From NCBI RefSeq assembly GCF_030867095.1, contig NC_081824.1, positions 175,468,933 to 175,532,932 of the forward strand: a DNA stretch of 64,000 nt, given 5' to 3'. Positions 12,601-25,401 of this stretch are shown in pieces. Position numbers and translations under genes: made by a program. Every line of letters starts with the position of its first letter. Position 1 is the stretch's first letter. The notes under the pieces are model-generated. The model was given only the letters and a program-made list of their open reading frames with translations. It made no database searches and was not told where the DNA came from. Source of the stretch: Alligator mississippiensis. Its lineage: Eukaryota; Chordata; Crocodylia; Alligatoridae.

Positions 12601-15298
12601 AAATTAGCGAAGTGAAACTATAGTAATGAGAAGGCAGGAGAGTTATTTTGGGGAACATGAGAGGTGAGAATAAAAGCAAAGAGACAGAAAATATGTAGGA
12701 AGAAGGAGAGAACACAATATAGAAAGGGAGAGATAAGGTGTTGAGGAAAATAAGAAAAGAGGAAACTGAAGGTGATTCAGGAAGCTACATCATGATCTAT
12801 TACAGGAAACAAAGGAGAAAAACAGTGAGATAAACAGGGACTGACAATACAATAAAATCAAGAGAGAGGTAGTAAGTTACCTTTGAACTATTGACTAGAA
12901 AGTTGCTTTACTGTATGTTACAGTTACCGGTACCATGGTTTTTGTTCCATTAAGTTATGAAGGATGTGTGTGTGTAGGCATGGGCTTGATGATGTGGCAG
13001 CAGAGGTATTTTTCACCTTAGACTAGTCAGCCAAATAATTTAATCTGACAAGTTCTCAGTACATTTTTCAAACTTTGTATAGATACCATGGTCCTCATAA
13101 AAATCAGCAGTAACCCATATTAATGAAACCAAAGAGGAACTCTCCTTGCTGTGAACAAATAGTAGACCACTGGAGTCCAAAGTACTTGCCATCAGTGGCA
13201 GATGTCATTATTACACTCACTGAGGGTCAGATCTAGATTTAGAAATAATGAAAAAAAAAATAAATCTGAAATTGGAAGGTCATGTCTGATGATGATACAG
13301 AAAGCACATGCTATCCTGGAACAGTGCCACCTTCTACTTCCAAAATAAGCTTCAGCAGAAATAAACTTAATTCTGCAAAATACCCTAATCCTTCATTTAT
13401 GCAGCAAATTGGTGAAAAACTGCATTCTAGTGTTGTCTTTGCAAATAAGGCACTACACAGTAGTCTAAGAAGGAAACACTGGAAGTCAGTATTAAATAGC
13501 TTGCTGTATGCTGCTGATATAGGAGCTAACAATTACAATTTTTTCTTTTTAAAACCCTGATTAGTAAACAGCTAGGAAAGAAGTGCCAACAATTTCTAAA
13601 GGCGGTGTCATATATATGCCTGCCTAGAGTGCTTTATACAAATTTGTTACCATCAGCTCTGTAAGATGATTTTTACTACAGTCTTCGATTTGCGCCAGCA
13701 GCTCTTTACTGTCATGAGCACTAAAATCCACTGAATGCTAGTAAAGATATTTATGTCCAGAGATGCATCTTGGAAGAGGGCTATTTCCATTAATGGTAGA
13801 TACTGTAAGCAATTTATAAACAAGACAGAAAGGAACTATTATTCATAATGTTCTGCATCTCATAAAGGGAAAAATACAATGTGCTCAGAGCTATCTTATA
13901 CATAAGAGCACAATTTTGTCAGGGATATGCTGTGGATATTTTATCAAGGGGTTCCCATAAAAAAAATTCTCCCTTAAACTGACAGACAAAGTATGGTAGG
14001 GGTGTGTTTCTAAACAGAAAGCATGAAGGAATATATTTATTTAGACAAAAATATTTTAGGAAATCAAGAAGCCACTACCAGACAAAAACAGTAGGTGCCA
14101 CATGGCAGAAATGCTTCTGTTTTGACTATTTTATGCATTACCAGCAGATAACAGTGTTGGTTTGTGACATTTGGGACAAAGCAGATACTTTTGAGGGGGT
14201 GCTGGGGCACACTTCTTGAGCTCCAAAGGCCCAGGTCAGCTGACTGCCTAGATTCTTGCTGCCAGCTGCTGCACAGAAAAATCAGGAATTCTATACTGAA
14301 AGGTGAGAGCAATATTCTGTAGAAGATGGTGCTATACAGATAAGCAGTTAACACACAGTGATGTATGGGTCATTGTGGAAAAATGGCATGCTTCAGCAGC
14401 AAAAAGGGAACTGGCACAAAATCTTAACCTGTGATGTTAGCCAAGAAAATGACAATTGTTTGGATGGAAACTCATTTACCAGAATTTTGCATTTTGGCAC
14501 TACTTAATGATCTTTTTTTTTTTTTTTTTAACCTGGGATACTGCTGTGAACATTAATGTACTCAGTCTCCACCAGGAACATACAGTATTCTCTTCTTTAA
14601 CAGTCTCATTCCAGTGCTGCAAAAATAAAGCCCATTTCTGTCTCCAGGAACTTTATTTAACAGGAGGACAAGCCATTTGTTTAAACAGTTTTTTAATGAC
14701 AGTTTTGGGATGTCCCTAACAATCCCAATTTAAGTGCAAATGTAAAGTTTATATATGTAGTTAGGAGGCATAATTATGAAGTTTTTCTTTCAAATTCACT
14801 GATCCAAGTTATTTAGACAAATTAAAAGCTAAGAGATTAATTTAATATGCTACTTAAAATAAATTAAAATCAGCTAAAATTCCCCTCCCTGCCTGAATTT
14901 TAGGCTCTACCTTGTGCTTTTTTTATTTAATAAAGCCTCTAGCTGAATTCTCAAGCCACGTACCCAACTTTTGTTCTTTTCTGCCACAAAACATTTTCCC
15001 CATGTCATCTTGATGTGTAGATATGTGTTAATTTCCAGTGTTATTTCTGTGCCATCCCTTTCCCCTCCTTTTTACTAAAGTGACGTCACCTACTCCTTCA
15101 CCTACTTGTTTTTTAAGACTTTTGCCGTTTTTCAGGAAAGAAATATGTTATGCTTCAAATTCACCGTTTTAAATGTCTGGTTTTCATCCATATTGTTAGC
15201 AGTTGTTCTGACATTTAACCATGGATTTTCACTTACCTAATTTTCTTTTAATATTAGAAGGTTGCAACTGGCCTCTGCTGAGACCAACCTGGCGGAAA

Positions 15299-15320
15299 AC
15301 ACACACACACACACACACCT
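15299..15320. repeat. (CA)n microsatellite
   Basis: About 10 uninterrupted CA dinucleotides. Confidence 0.9.
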
Positions 15321-16649
15321 CACAAGATTAAAGACATAAAGAGACTGCATTATTGAAAATTGGCAAGCATGGCACCAATTAAAGAGGGTCAAAAAGAATG
15401 ACCGGTATGCTATAACTGGTTTTTTTGCAACTAAAACAATATTTTGTGATATATTTATTAAGCACTGGCCTCCTTCAAAGGGAAAAAAAAGCAGCATAGT
15501 GTGACTGGAAAATCATGATGTCTTAAGCCGAGGCATTAGAGAGGTGGCTCTGGATAATGCAGAGCATAAGAGGTACTGCACTGTGTCAAACAAGTATGCT
15601 CTCTCATCATGTAAGGAGCACACTGGAAGGGCTAATTTTGTTCTCCTATTTAAAAAAAAATGCAGCTTATTACCTGCAAGGATCAAAAAGTTTCTTAATT
15701 CATTTATTCCATTACTCTGGTGAAGTCTCTTGAGATGTAAGCAATAGTTTCCTTGCCTCATGTAGACTTACTTTAAAAGCCTGGTAAAGACAAGCTTTAT
15801 CTCACAAACCATAATTTTTAATTGCTAACACACTTAGGAAGGGCATAATCCTCCACTGATGACATCATGGTCTATTGCCATGGAAATGACTGTGGTATCA
15901 CAAACACAGGTTACTAGTGACTTCACCTTATTAAAAAGGAGGGAAAATGGGTGGCACAGAAATAACAGTGGAAATAAACACATATTCACACATCAAGATA
16001 ACATATGGAGAAAATGTTGTGTGACAAAAAAAATTAAAAGCTGGAAACTTAAAGCTACAGGTATAACTGACCATGAGAGATGTTCGCCAGCTCCAAGGTA
16101 CAACAGCATTGATGACTGTTACTTCTGTAGATTCATGTGTGGACATGGCTCTTTACAATTAATTCATTTTACCAATCAGATATGCAGTCCTTCCCGTGAA
16201 GGGCTTACGGGGTAGGAGCATTATCAAAATACAGCTACCAGAGTTGGGATGTTTCATGGAACAAAAAAGCTTTTAGATGTTTTTAAGTAGTAGGAAAAGC
16301 AGGAAGATAGGGCTGCTTCAAGCACAAAAGACAATGTGAAGTAAGGAACAGCTTTCCAAGTAAGAGCTTAATCTTGAACAGTGCTGAGCATTCTGGCCCC
16401 AACCCTGCAAAGCACATGAGCATTGCTTAGCTTCCAGCTATTAACTAGTCCAAAACAAGCCTGAGAAGTCATGGGTTAACTCTTAAAATATGATGGTTTG
16501 CTTCAGAGGGCTGATGAGCTCAATACTATGCAGGCTTATCATGGAGATGAAGGAAAGAAGACTGAACACAGCATAGGGAGTGGAGTAACAGAGAAAAAGA
16601 GATTGACCTTACTTTAATAGCGCCTTTTACCCTGCATCATCAACCTCTT

Positions 16650-16770
16650 TTTCAGAGCTGAGAAAGGGCACTTTGTGCCTGAAGTCTTGTCTAATATCTC
16701 TCCCAATTATATGGCTGGTCTAATAAAAGACATTACCAAGTGTACCTCACTTCTCACATATTTTCTGGAT
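16650..16770 (+). repeat. Unclassified interspersed repeat (GGTCTAATAAAA motif), copy 1
   Basis: It has a phrase near GGCACTTTGTGCCTGAAGTC, then TGGCTGGTCTAATAAAAGAC. A related arrangement (AAAGCTTATCC, then CAGTTGGTCTAATAAAACAT) occurs at about 32690-32840. I know this as a recurrent sauropsid repeat tail but cannot give its class. Confidence 0.45.
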
Positions 16771-17345
16771 CATCACAGATCCAACACTATGACCCTAGTA
16801 TGTGAGTAAGAACCACAATATGTATATATGTTTTTATAAATACAGATCACTGATCATGGGAACACACACACTGCAGCGGCTGAGGGCAAGAAATAAGCAC
16901 ATTAAAAGAAAAGGCAGGGGCGATTTTAGTGAAATATAATCTACTAAGCAGTATGCTGTTGTACATTGTTGTTAGAAGACACTGTATGGTCAGCTTCACT
17001 TTTACATTTCCTATTTTAGTAAATAAAAGTGTTATGGCAAGAGCCAGGAGCAATATAGGAAAGCATTGAGCTGGTACATCCTGCACAATAGGTATGACCC
17101 ATAACAGGTCTCTTATATTAGACAACACCTTCTCTTAAAGCATTGGGGACAACCTTTTTGGCAAGCATGACACAAAATGGACTACACTGTCCCCAAGTGC
17201 CACTCCAATCCTTTGACCTTACCTGGTACACAGAGACTGCCTGTGCCACTTGTTGCACCCATGCTGCAGGTTGGCCACCCATGTCGGACAGCACAAATCA
17301 CAAACGCCTCACATTTGTTTTTTTCCCACAGCAAGGCCACTAATC

Positions 17346-18069
17346 TAGGGTTACCATACACCCAGACTGTCCTTTTTTGGGGTCTTCCCATCTCCATCCA
17401 GGCAGTTTTTTAAAAATATCAACAAATATCTGGGATTCTGCTCTGCCTCTGCTCAGCACTGAAGTTTTTCTCTGCACTTTTTGGCTTGCCCCAGCAAAGA
17501 GCTGCTTGGGGTGGGTGGAGCAGGGGAGGGCAATTCAGAGGCAGGGGCTTCATGTGTATCTGTGCATGTGCCCTGGCAGCTGCAGGCAGGTAAGTCTATG
17601 GGGGTCAGGGGTTGGAGGGCCAGGGATTGCGTACTATCGGGGGGTGGGGGGGGCACACAGGGATGGGTGTGCAAGTGGGGTGAGTGCCTGCTGGCACTGG
17701 GGGTACAGCAGAGCAGGGATCTGGGGGAGATGCCAGCCCATCCAGTGGGAGAAGGGGCTGAGGGGTTCTTTGGGGGCAGCAAGGAGCTGCTTGGGCAGCA
17801 GGGTTAGGAGGGGCAGGAGCCTGTGTGTCAGGAGTGAGCGGCACTGGCAGGGCTGGGGGGGCTGGGAGTGAGAGGCACCAGTGGGGCAGGGGACTGTGGG
17901 TCGGGAGGATGAGGCACTAGCGGGGCAGGAGGCTGCAGGTCAGGAGTGAGGGGCAGCAGCAGGGCTGGAGAGTGGGAGGCAGGGCATGGGCATATCACTG
18001 CCCTTCCCCTCCCCACAATCATATCACCCCCCCCCCCCATTTTTGATACTGGAAAATATGGTAGCCCTA
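17346..18069. mobile_element. Non-autonomous DNA transposon with 13-bp TIRs (724 bp)
   Basis: The left end TAGGGTTACCATA (17346) mirrors the right end TATGGTAGCCCTA (ending 18069), with one mismatch. The 7-mer ACTAATC flanks both sides exactly (17339-17345 and 18070-18076). An 8-bp duplication with one mismatch is also possible. The interior is G-rich on the plus strand with degenerate short tandem repeats around GGCACTGGCAGGGCTGGGGG-like units (17820-17980) and a C12 run at 18027-18038. No transposase. The reading frames at 17377-17871 are by-products of the G-rich repeats. Confidence 0.75.
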
Positions 18070-18948
18070 ACTAATCACTTTTCTACTCACTATAAAGCAC
18101 ACCTTTGCACCCAGCTTTGTGTATTAACACAAGAACTAGCCAGCCAGGCCTCTTTTCCCTTTATATTTATTTATTTTTAAAAGAATTTTTGGTAAGTGAA
18201 ATCTCTTCAGCTTTCTTTGCTTCCCAAATATCAGATCTATGATTTTAACAAAGGGATCATTCTAAAGCAAGGTTTTCATCTGTAACACGATTTCAGACAA
18301 GAATCCAGCAGAGATGCTAATATGCCGATGGCCCAATCCAATGACAATTCAAGTTAAGGAAAATATTTTAATAATTTTAAATGGACTTTGATTAGCCAGA
18401 ACAGGTTTCAGCATTCAAAAGCTGAATGTGAAAGGGACCTACTTTTTTGTTCCTATTATGCAGCCCATTGTATTGTTTTTCACCCTTTCCTCATCTAGGT
18501 CCCTCAAATCATGTTCTCCCTCCTTCCTACCAAGGATGGGTGAGTGAGACAGCTTCTGGAGCTCATCCATGCCAGGTTTAGGTCCTCTAAAAGAATCAAT
18601 GCAGAGCAGCACAACACTGAGTCTGAGTATACTACATTTACTTTGCATGCAAAACCTTCCTGGGTCAGGGAGAATGACATGGGAAGAGCCCAAGCTCTGA
18701 AATCAAGCCCAGATTTCTTATAATTATGAAAACCAAACTACTCACAGATGACACACACTCTCATGCCTCACTGCCTTCTCTGGATCCAGCAAAATAAATC
18801 TCTCAACTGGACCATGCTTGCACTCCCTTCACAGTTGTACTTTCCCAATGCTGCTGGCAAAAGCAATTTGGAACTGACTTGAATTAGGGGCGGCTGCTGC
18901 AAGAGAAGCATTACCGTACGATACTACATAAGTAAAATTGGTCTAGGG

Positions 18949-20630
18949 CAGGGGCAGACAATTATTTCAGGCAGAGGGCCACTTAACAAGTTTTGACGAG
19001 CTGTTGGGGGCCACATAGGTAGCCCCACCCCTTGACAGTTGCCCTGCCCCCTGGTTGGCACATTGGGACCAGAAGTTCTGCCTCCTAACCCCTGACCTTT
19101 GCCTCCTGAAGTCCCTCCCTTTGCTCTCCCCCATTCCATCCCAATACCTCTTCGGGGGGTGAGGGGTTGCCATCTTAGAACCAAAAAAAACCCAAATCAT
19201 ACGCTAGATGTCAAACAGCTACTATAATACATTTTAATTTTATTACCAAAAAAATGTCATAAGTTGTGATTGTGTACTGTATATAGAAGGGATTACATAA
19301 TAACTCAAAAAAAGTGTCATATTGTGATTGCATATATGTGTGTGTATGGTGGGGTGTGGGGATGCGTGAAGGGGTTGTGAGAGGGTGTGGCTGTGGGGGG
19401 GCATAGGTTATGTTGGGGTGTATGTATATGTTGATAGGGGTTGTGGGGTCAGGGTGTGAGTGTGAGGGAGGGTGGGGAGTGTAGGGACCCCTCACATACT
19501 CCCCCCATGGCATGCAGCCCCCAATGCCAGCAGCAGCAGCAGGCAAAGAGATCAGGGTGTTCGTGCCCAGCACAGGTGCGGCTCTGGCCAGTGCTGCATG
19601 GGAGGGGAGGGAAGCCTGACCTATCACCAGGGCTCCATGCCATGCACCTGCAGCTTCAGCACTGCAGGTAAGCCCTGCACTGGAGCTTGCTGCCTTCCTC
19701 ACTCCCTGCTGTGCAGGTCTCTGCACTGCCAGGAGTAGAGGAAACCCCACCCCCTGCTTTCCCATTGAGTCCAGTGTAGAGCTTCCCTGCTGCGAGTGCG
19801 GAACTGCAGGCGTGCAGCATGGAGTCCCTGCGATAGAGGTAGCCAGTGCTGCGGTGGAGGCAAGGAGCGCGCCCTTGCAGCCTGGCCAGCCACTTCTATC
19901 ACGCGATGGGGGCTCCATGCCTGCAACTCCACACTTGAAGCAGAGAAGCCCCATGTTAGATTCTGCAGGCAAGCAGGGACAAGGCTCCCTCCACTCTGGG
20001 CAGAGTGGGGAGACCTGCACAGCAGGGTGCGGGGGAGACAGCAGGCCCCAATGCAGGCCTTTCCCTGCTGCAAGTTTTGGAGCTCCAGGCACATGGCGAT
20101 AGGGCAGACTCTGCTCCCTTCCCCCGTGCAGCTCTGGCCAGAGCCATGCATGTGCCAGACACGAGCAACCTGACCTCCCTGCCTGCTGCGGGGCTGCACA
20201 CCATGGGGGAGAATGTGTGTGTGTGGGGGGTCCCTACACCCCCCACCCTCACACCCACACTGTGCCCAGATGACCTCTGTGCTCCAGCTGCCCCTCTGGG
20301 TGCAGGCACCGCACTGCGCTCCCACTTCCGTCCAGCTGCAACTCCCTCCCTCCCCACCCGCTTCCCTACCTGCTGCCCCAAGCGAGTAGGTTCCAGCTGC
20401 AGCAGAAGCCCTGCCCAGAAGCTGCTGGCTGGGCAGAATCCTTCCCCCAAGAGGGTGGAAGCGAGGCCCAATAGGGTATATGTTGGGGGGTTATACACAT
20501 AGGTGCTTCACTCCCACTTTTGTGGATGGAAGGGCTGGGCGGGGTGCAATTTGTTGGGGGGCCCCGCAGGCTGAATGAAAGTACCTGGCAGGCTGGATCT
20601 GACCTGCATGCCATATTTTGCCCACCCCTG
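18949..20630. mobile_element. Foldback hAT-like element, GGGGTGGGCAA-end family (1.68 kb)
   Basis: The left end CAGGGGCAGACAATTATTTC is answered by ATTTTGCCCACCCCTG at the right end. The flanking 8-mers GTCTAGGG (18941-18948) and GTCTAGAG (20631-20638) match at 7 of 8. Inside, the arms are inverted: for example CCTGCTGTGCAGGTCT (19705-19720) is the exact reverse complement of 20011-20026. G/T-rich low-complexity sequence fills 19340-19490. The reading frames of up to 293 codons here run on both strands and have no recognisable domain, as expected for a palindrome. Confidence 0.85.
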
Positions 20631-23600
20631 GTCTAGAGGATCATGGAACATTCGTCTTTGCTGCTGGGGGCACTGGGATGGAAGCAGAGAAATAATTATA
20701 CTAAGGAAAGGTATTTGTGATGAGAAACTGCAGGTGTGCGTGCCTGAGTTGGTATACAAAAATGAGAATACACAGAAAAGATGCACCTAGAAACAAAGCA
20801 GAAGAGGATGGGAAGAAATATAAAATCACAAGAGTTTATTTCCATTTGGAAGAAAAGATGAGGAAATCATCTCTATTGTACCACAGAAAGAAGGGATATT
20901 AAAATCTTAACTCAAGAGGTACTACATTATATATCTTGTAAATTTTTTAACCAAAATAAACTTGGAATAGAGGATTTTTCATACCAGAACAGACTAACAA
21001 ACTATTTACATTACTGTCTTGATTGATAGCGGTTAGCATGGGAGAGTTAACACTAAGGCAAAACAGCAGAGCTCTGCCAATGTACTCCAGCAGAGAATCT
21101 AGCCCTTTATTGGAAAGACAAACTTCAGCAGCATTTCCGAAGTTTAGAGATAACAGAGAATTGAGCTTTCTATTCCAAGCAGATACTATCCATCCAGCAT
21201 CTGTTCCACACAAGGCTCCACAGTGTGCTTGGAGGTTAATCCTGCATGTGCATTTATTACCGCCAACCATTCTGCTTTGGTGGCAGGCTGCTCTGTAGCT
21301 TGACACTATCAGTTTTTTCTTTTCTCCCAGGATGCCTTCAGTCAGTCAGCTTGTTGCAATAATTAATAGTGGCTCTAGCAGGGGGCTGAGAACCAGGGCT
21401 CCTAGATCCAGGAGGGCATTCAGAAGGCTGAACGAAGGTGCAGGGTCAGAGGGAGGGAGGGAGGGGATGGCCAGAATAAACTAAGATTTCAAATTCTGAT
21501 AGCCCAACATGAAAAGAGTTTTCCAGTTGGAGGCTTTGGTCTGATGTTCTCAAATACATCAAGATGGTGTATTACTGCTGCTGTAAATGTCCAAAGGCAT
21601 TTTTCTCCATTCTGCTTCTACTGTTTTGGACTATTGTGCCAAAGTTTCTCATGTCTATTTTAATTGTTTCAGTGTGTCTGACTCTTACTGGTTTATATGT
21701 TTAGTCTTGTCCTTATTTAATATGAATTAAAATGCCACTGCCACCACCAGTCTGAGTATGTGAGTCAGAATAGAAACTATTTAAATAATACTATGGATTG
21801 TATCCATCTGGTTTGATATCTAGATCTGATCCACACAGAATAATGCTGGTCTTGTCTTCCACTACTACTGTCTGTTATTGCTCATGAAGTGTTGACTGTG
21901 ACTGTGCCCACAAATATGTTTTGTTCTTGTTCTCATTAAAAGCCAGGAGAGTGTGGTTCATTGCATGTGTGTACGTGAGGTTGTTTTGATTATGTTACAT
22001 TCACTGTGGAAAACTCATATTCTGCCACTGCAGCACTATGGGACAATGAGAACAGAATTTCCAACATGAAAAATGCTTTTTGAAAGGAAGAGGGCATGGT
22101 GGTTAAAAGGTTTTTGTTTTTGAAAAGGCCATCCATGTTCACCATCATTCCTAGTCATTTTGATGTTCGGAGCATGTAATCTTAGAAGGAACCTGACAGA
22201 GCCCCTTTCCTTTTCATTCATCACTTATGTAAAATGTTCTAGATCTCAGTTTGTACATTGCAATTATAGCCATATTTGCTTAAAATCACAAGGCCACCCT
22301 AAGAAATAAAAGTAGTAAACAGGGGTTGCTGTAATCTAATGAATTTGTCAACTGTATATTTAACACCAGCTTCAAACATATTCATCCAAGATTCTGGTAC
22401 CTTTTTTCTTAACAGCTCAAGAAATATTAACCTGTTCAAATTGGTTATTCTGATGGGTAAGGTTTCAAGACAGGACAACCAGTACTGTAGATTATAGCAT
22501 AGAATTTTATACCTTTGGCAGAACTTGCAATAAGAGTACCTTCTAGAAAAGAAGAAATTGAGTCCTAGTGATGACTAAGCCTATCAAGAAATACAATGTC
22601 TCCAAAAAATTGTATGTCTTGATCTCAGTCTCCTTAACAGTCCCCTTCACTTGGGCTACATCAGCCCCCAAACCTTGAACTTTTCAATGGAGATTGTTTT
22701 TCCTATCAGATATTCTAAATATTAAGCTTCAGATTGGTACTCTGTACTGCCTCACCACAACATGAGCATTTTGCCTAAACCTGGCCTGCTCACTATCTGA
22801 ACATATCTGCGGTTCATATTTACAGTTTTGTTACCAAAACTCAAGCTCACAGGTTTTTATTTGATCTCTTCTGCCTTAATCTTCATAACTTTCATAAAGA
22901 AGTGTTATTCCCAAAATAGTAATACTAGCTTCCCCAGTTCTGCTTATATGCCCAAACAGTACATCGACAAAGAAAGTGCAAGTTTTCCATCAATTGCTCA
23001 TCTGAAGCACACTGCATCTCGCTCAATTACAAATTCATCAATGGATCCTGCAGAAAACATGGTAATAAATCTAGCTTTCTGTATTTCTGAGAGATCCCTA
23101 AGAGACCTCAAACTTGCCTTTAAGAAGTTTTCCTCAGCATTAGGGGAATACAGTCTGATCCAAGGTTACAGTGTGCTTTGGGCTACAAATTGTACAGAAT
23201 TTAGAAACCTGAGACCATGTCTACCTTGGGAAAAAGCTGCTTTCTTCAACAGTTAGCTTGCAAACTAGACTGAACACCCCACTTAAAAACAACATAGACA
23301 TTTTTGATGTGTTGTAAGACACCCAAGCCATCACAATTTAAAAATAAACCAAAAACCAAACATAAGATGCAGCCCTTTAAAATAGTTTAGCGATACTTCC
23401 CCCTCCCAAAAGGTGGCAAATTTACCCTGAATAAATCAGGGCTAAATGTCTGCCTTTTGATGGACAACCAGCTTGTTTGTCTGCAGCTGTCAGGCTTATG
23501 CCCTGAGCTTTGCCTCTCTGCTCATGCATTCATAGCCTATTTTTCCTTCTAAAGCCCACAATTTTCCTAGTCTAGATATGGCCAGAAGTCCTTTGCCTTG

Positions 23601-24166
23601 AAGGGCAAGAGCAGTGAATTTTTCTGATTTTGTTAGTTAAATCAAGTTGAAACACCCTTCAATGCTCCTTAAGATGCAGGCTAATACATTTTAACCCACC
23701 AGCTACAACAACAGAGCCTCCTAACATGACTTGGACTTGTTAATTTGTTTCTTAATGAAGGACAGGAGGCTTTTCAATTATATTGAAAAAAAGGCATAAA
23801 ACTATAATCGCACACAGCAATTGCATCAGTCGTGTTAAAATAGGAGGCACGATCTTGGATCTCCTCATGTTTATTTGCGCTAAAAAATGCAGTAACAGGA
23901 ACTTCTTGTAGATAAAGTGTTGTATTTCCTGCTTTAATGCATGTCATACAAGCACCTGGTCTATATGCAGGTATCAATTTTAGGAGGTCCTACCCAAATT
24001 TAAAAGGAGGACTGTCCTTTTTTGGAAAGCTACCAGTGTATTCTGCCTATTATGCAGAACACTTCATCTTTCTACACAGGACTCACGAACATCAAGTTTT
24101 TGTGAATTCTGCAATCTGTGTCTGCACCTAAGTTTCTCATACTCTTTAACATGTTCTTCTCCGACA

Positions 24167-24401
24167 CATACTAGACAGGCTAGACATAAGGAAAAACTTC
24201 TTTACTGTCCGGGTCCCCAGGGCCTGGAATAAATTCCCCCCAGAGGTGGTCCAGGCACCTACTCTGGATTCCTTTAAGAAACATTTGGGTGCCTATCTTG
24301 CTGGGATCATTTCACCCCAGCTAACTACCTGCCCTTTGGTCAGGCTAGACCTGATGATCTTGTGAGGTCCCTTCCAGCCCTAATATTTAATGTCTATGAA
24401 A
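24167..24401 (+). pseudogene. CR1 LINE 3' end (ORF2 C-terminus and tail)
   Basis: Translated, it reads RLDIRKNFFTVRVPRAWNK and then a FK.HL.AYLAGI-type ending, the conserved C-terminus of CR1 ORF2. This is followed by GGTCAGGCTAGACCTGATGA, TGAGGTCCCTTCCAGCCCTA and TGTCTATGAAAT, the characteristic CR1 3' UTR. Strongly 5'-truncated, sense orientation relative to BABAM2 and antisense to RBKS. Confidence 0.88.
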
Positions 24402-24754
24402 TACTTAGTGCTTTTTTAACCTGAGGGCTTCAACATTATCCTCCGCTAATTTAAATGGATGGGTTTTTGGTTTTGTTTTTTACTCAAAAAACTCCAACAT
24501 GGCAGGTCGATACATTTCAGACATACTTCATCAAAATCTTATTTTAACGGCGTATGTGGATATAACAAACATGTTTAAATCAGCGCAAGTCAAGGCCTAA
24601 TTCTGCAAGTCGGCCTCTGCTGCTTAGGGCCAAGGCAGTTCAAGCTAGCATTTCAGGAGTTGCCAACTCTTCCGGTTGGACTGCAAGACGTGGGTGGGGG
24701 GCGGCGTCGGATGGAAGCAATCCATTTCGGGGAATCTTCGCTTTTGTTTTGTTT

Positions 24755-24810
24755 AACAACAACAACAACAAAAGGAATAATAATAATCATTCTCATAATA
24801 ATAAAAATTT
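24755..24810. repeat. (AAC)n and AT-rich simple repeat
   Basis: AAC repeats at about 24755-24770 are followed by AAT-type low-complexity sequence to about 24810. Confidence 0.8.
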
Positions 24811-25002
24811 AAGTTAATAATCATAAAGATGAAGTTAAGTGTTTAACCCTCCTGATTACAGAGAAAACCTGGAAAGTGGGACCCAAATGGAGCCTAGAGG
24901 CTGCAGAAAAACCAGAAGGCAAGCAATCAAGAACACTTCTCCTTGTTATCAGTGATCACAATTGGCAAGTCACATCTCTCCATCACGGGGGTGGGCACTA
25001 AC

Positions 25003-25049
25003 CTGACCAAGTCGGTCATGCAGGACCCCACCACCACCACCTGCGCCAT
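25003..25049 (-). CDS. RBKS: Ribokinase, coding exon 1
   Basis: On the minus strand this reads MAQVVVVGSCMTDLV, with AG of the next Ser codon left over, and ends at a CAG/GTTAGT splice donor. The VVVVGSCMTDLV core is the first beta strand of the ribokinase Rossmann-like fold and matches the human protein as I recall it. I chose the ATG at 25049 because it lies just before the conserved core and has a G at +4 in a GCCATGGC context, close to Kozak. An in-frame ATG at 25136 would add 29 residues rich in Pro, Gly and Arg. The human protein has a longer N-terminus than MAQ, so the upstream start cannot be excluded. Confidence 0.93.
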
Positions 25050-25339
25050 GGCGGGCCGCTGCCCCGTGACCCTTAACCCCCACCTGCCGCGGGTTCTGCC
25101 TGCAGGTCCTCCAGCTGGCGCGGGGTGCCCGCTCACATGCCTGAACGTCCCGCCAAGCCGCTCTCCCGAGCTGCCCCTTGAGAGGGCCTCTCTCTGCGCC
25201 CCTCATTTAGCCGCCGCCCGCGCAACCGGCAGAAAAGGCGGTCCTCTCAGGCACGTCACAGACACCTAAATCTCCATGAGGCCCCCCTCCCGTGGGCTCG
25301 GGAGCAGCCTTCGGGATGGGGGTGGGTCTGCGCCTGCGC

Positions 25340-25401
25340 GCCAGTGTGTGACCGCGGCCGTTGCTAAGGGGCCGGCGCACGCTCCCCCCCCGCGACCGCA
25401 G
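25340..25401 (+). other. BABAM2: Candidate non-coding first exon of BABAM2
   Basis: The coding start of BABAM2 lies in an exon that opens with a clear acceptor, so an upstream leader exon must exist. The CpG island contains a plausible donor, CCGCAG/GTACCC at 25401. The left limit is arbitrary because the transcription start cannot be seen from sequence. Confidence 0.35.

Noticed and set aside
19211..20502. Long frames on both strands, up to 293 codons
   Set aside because: They lie wholly inside the foldback hAT-like element at 18949-20630, and mirror frames exist on both strands.
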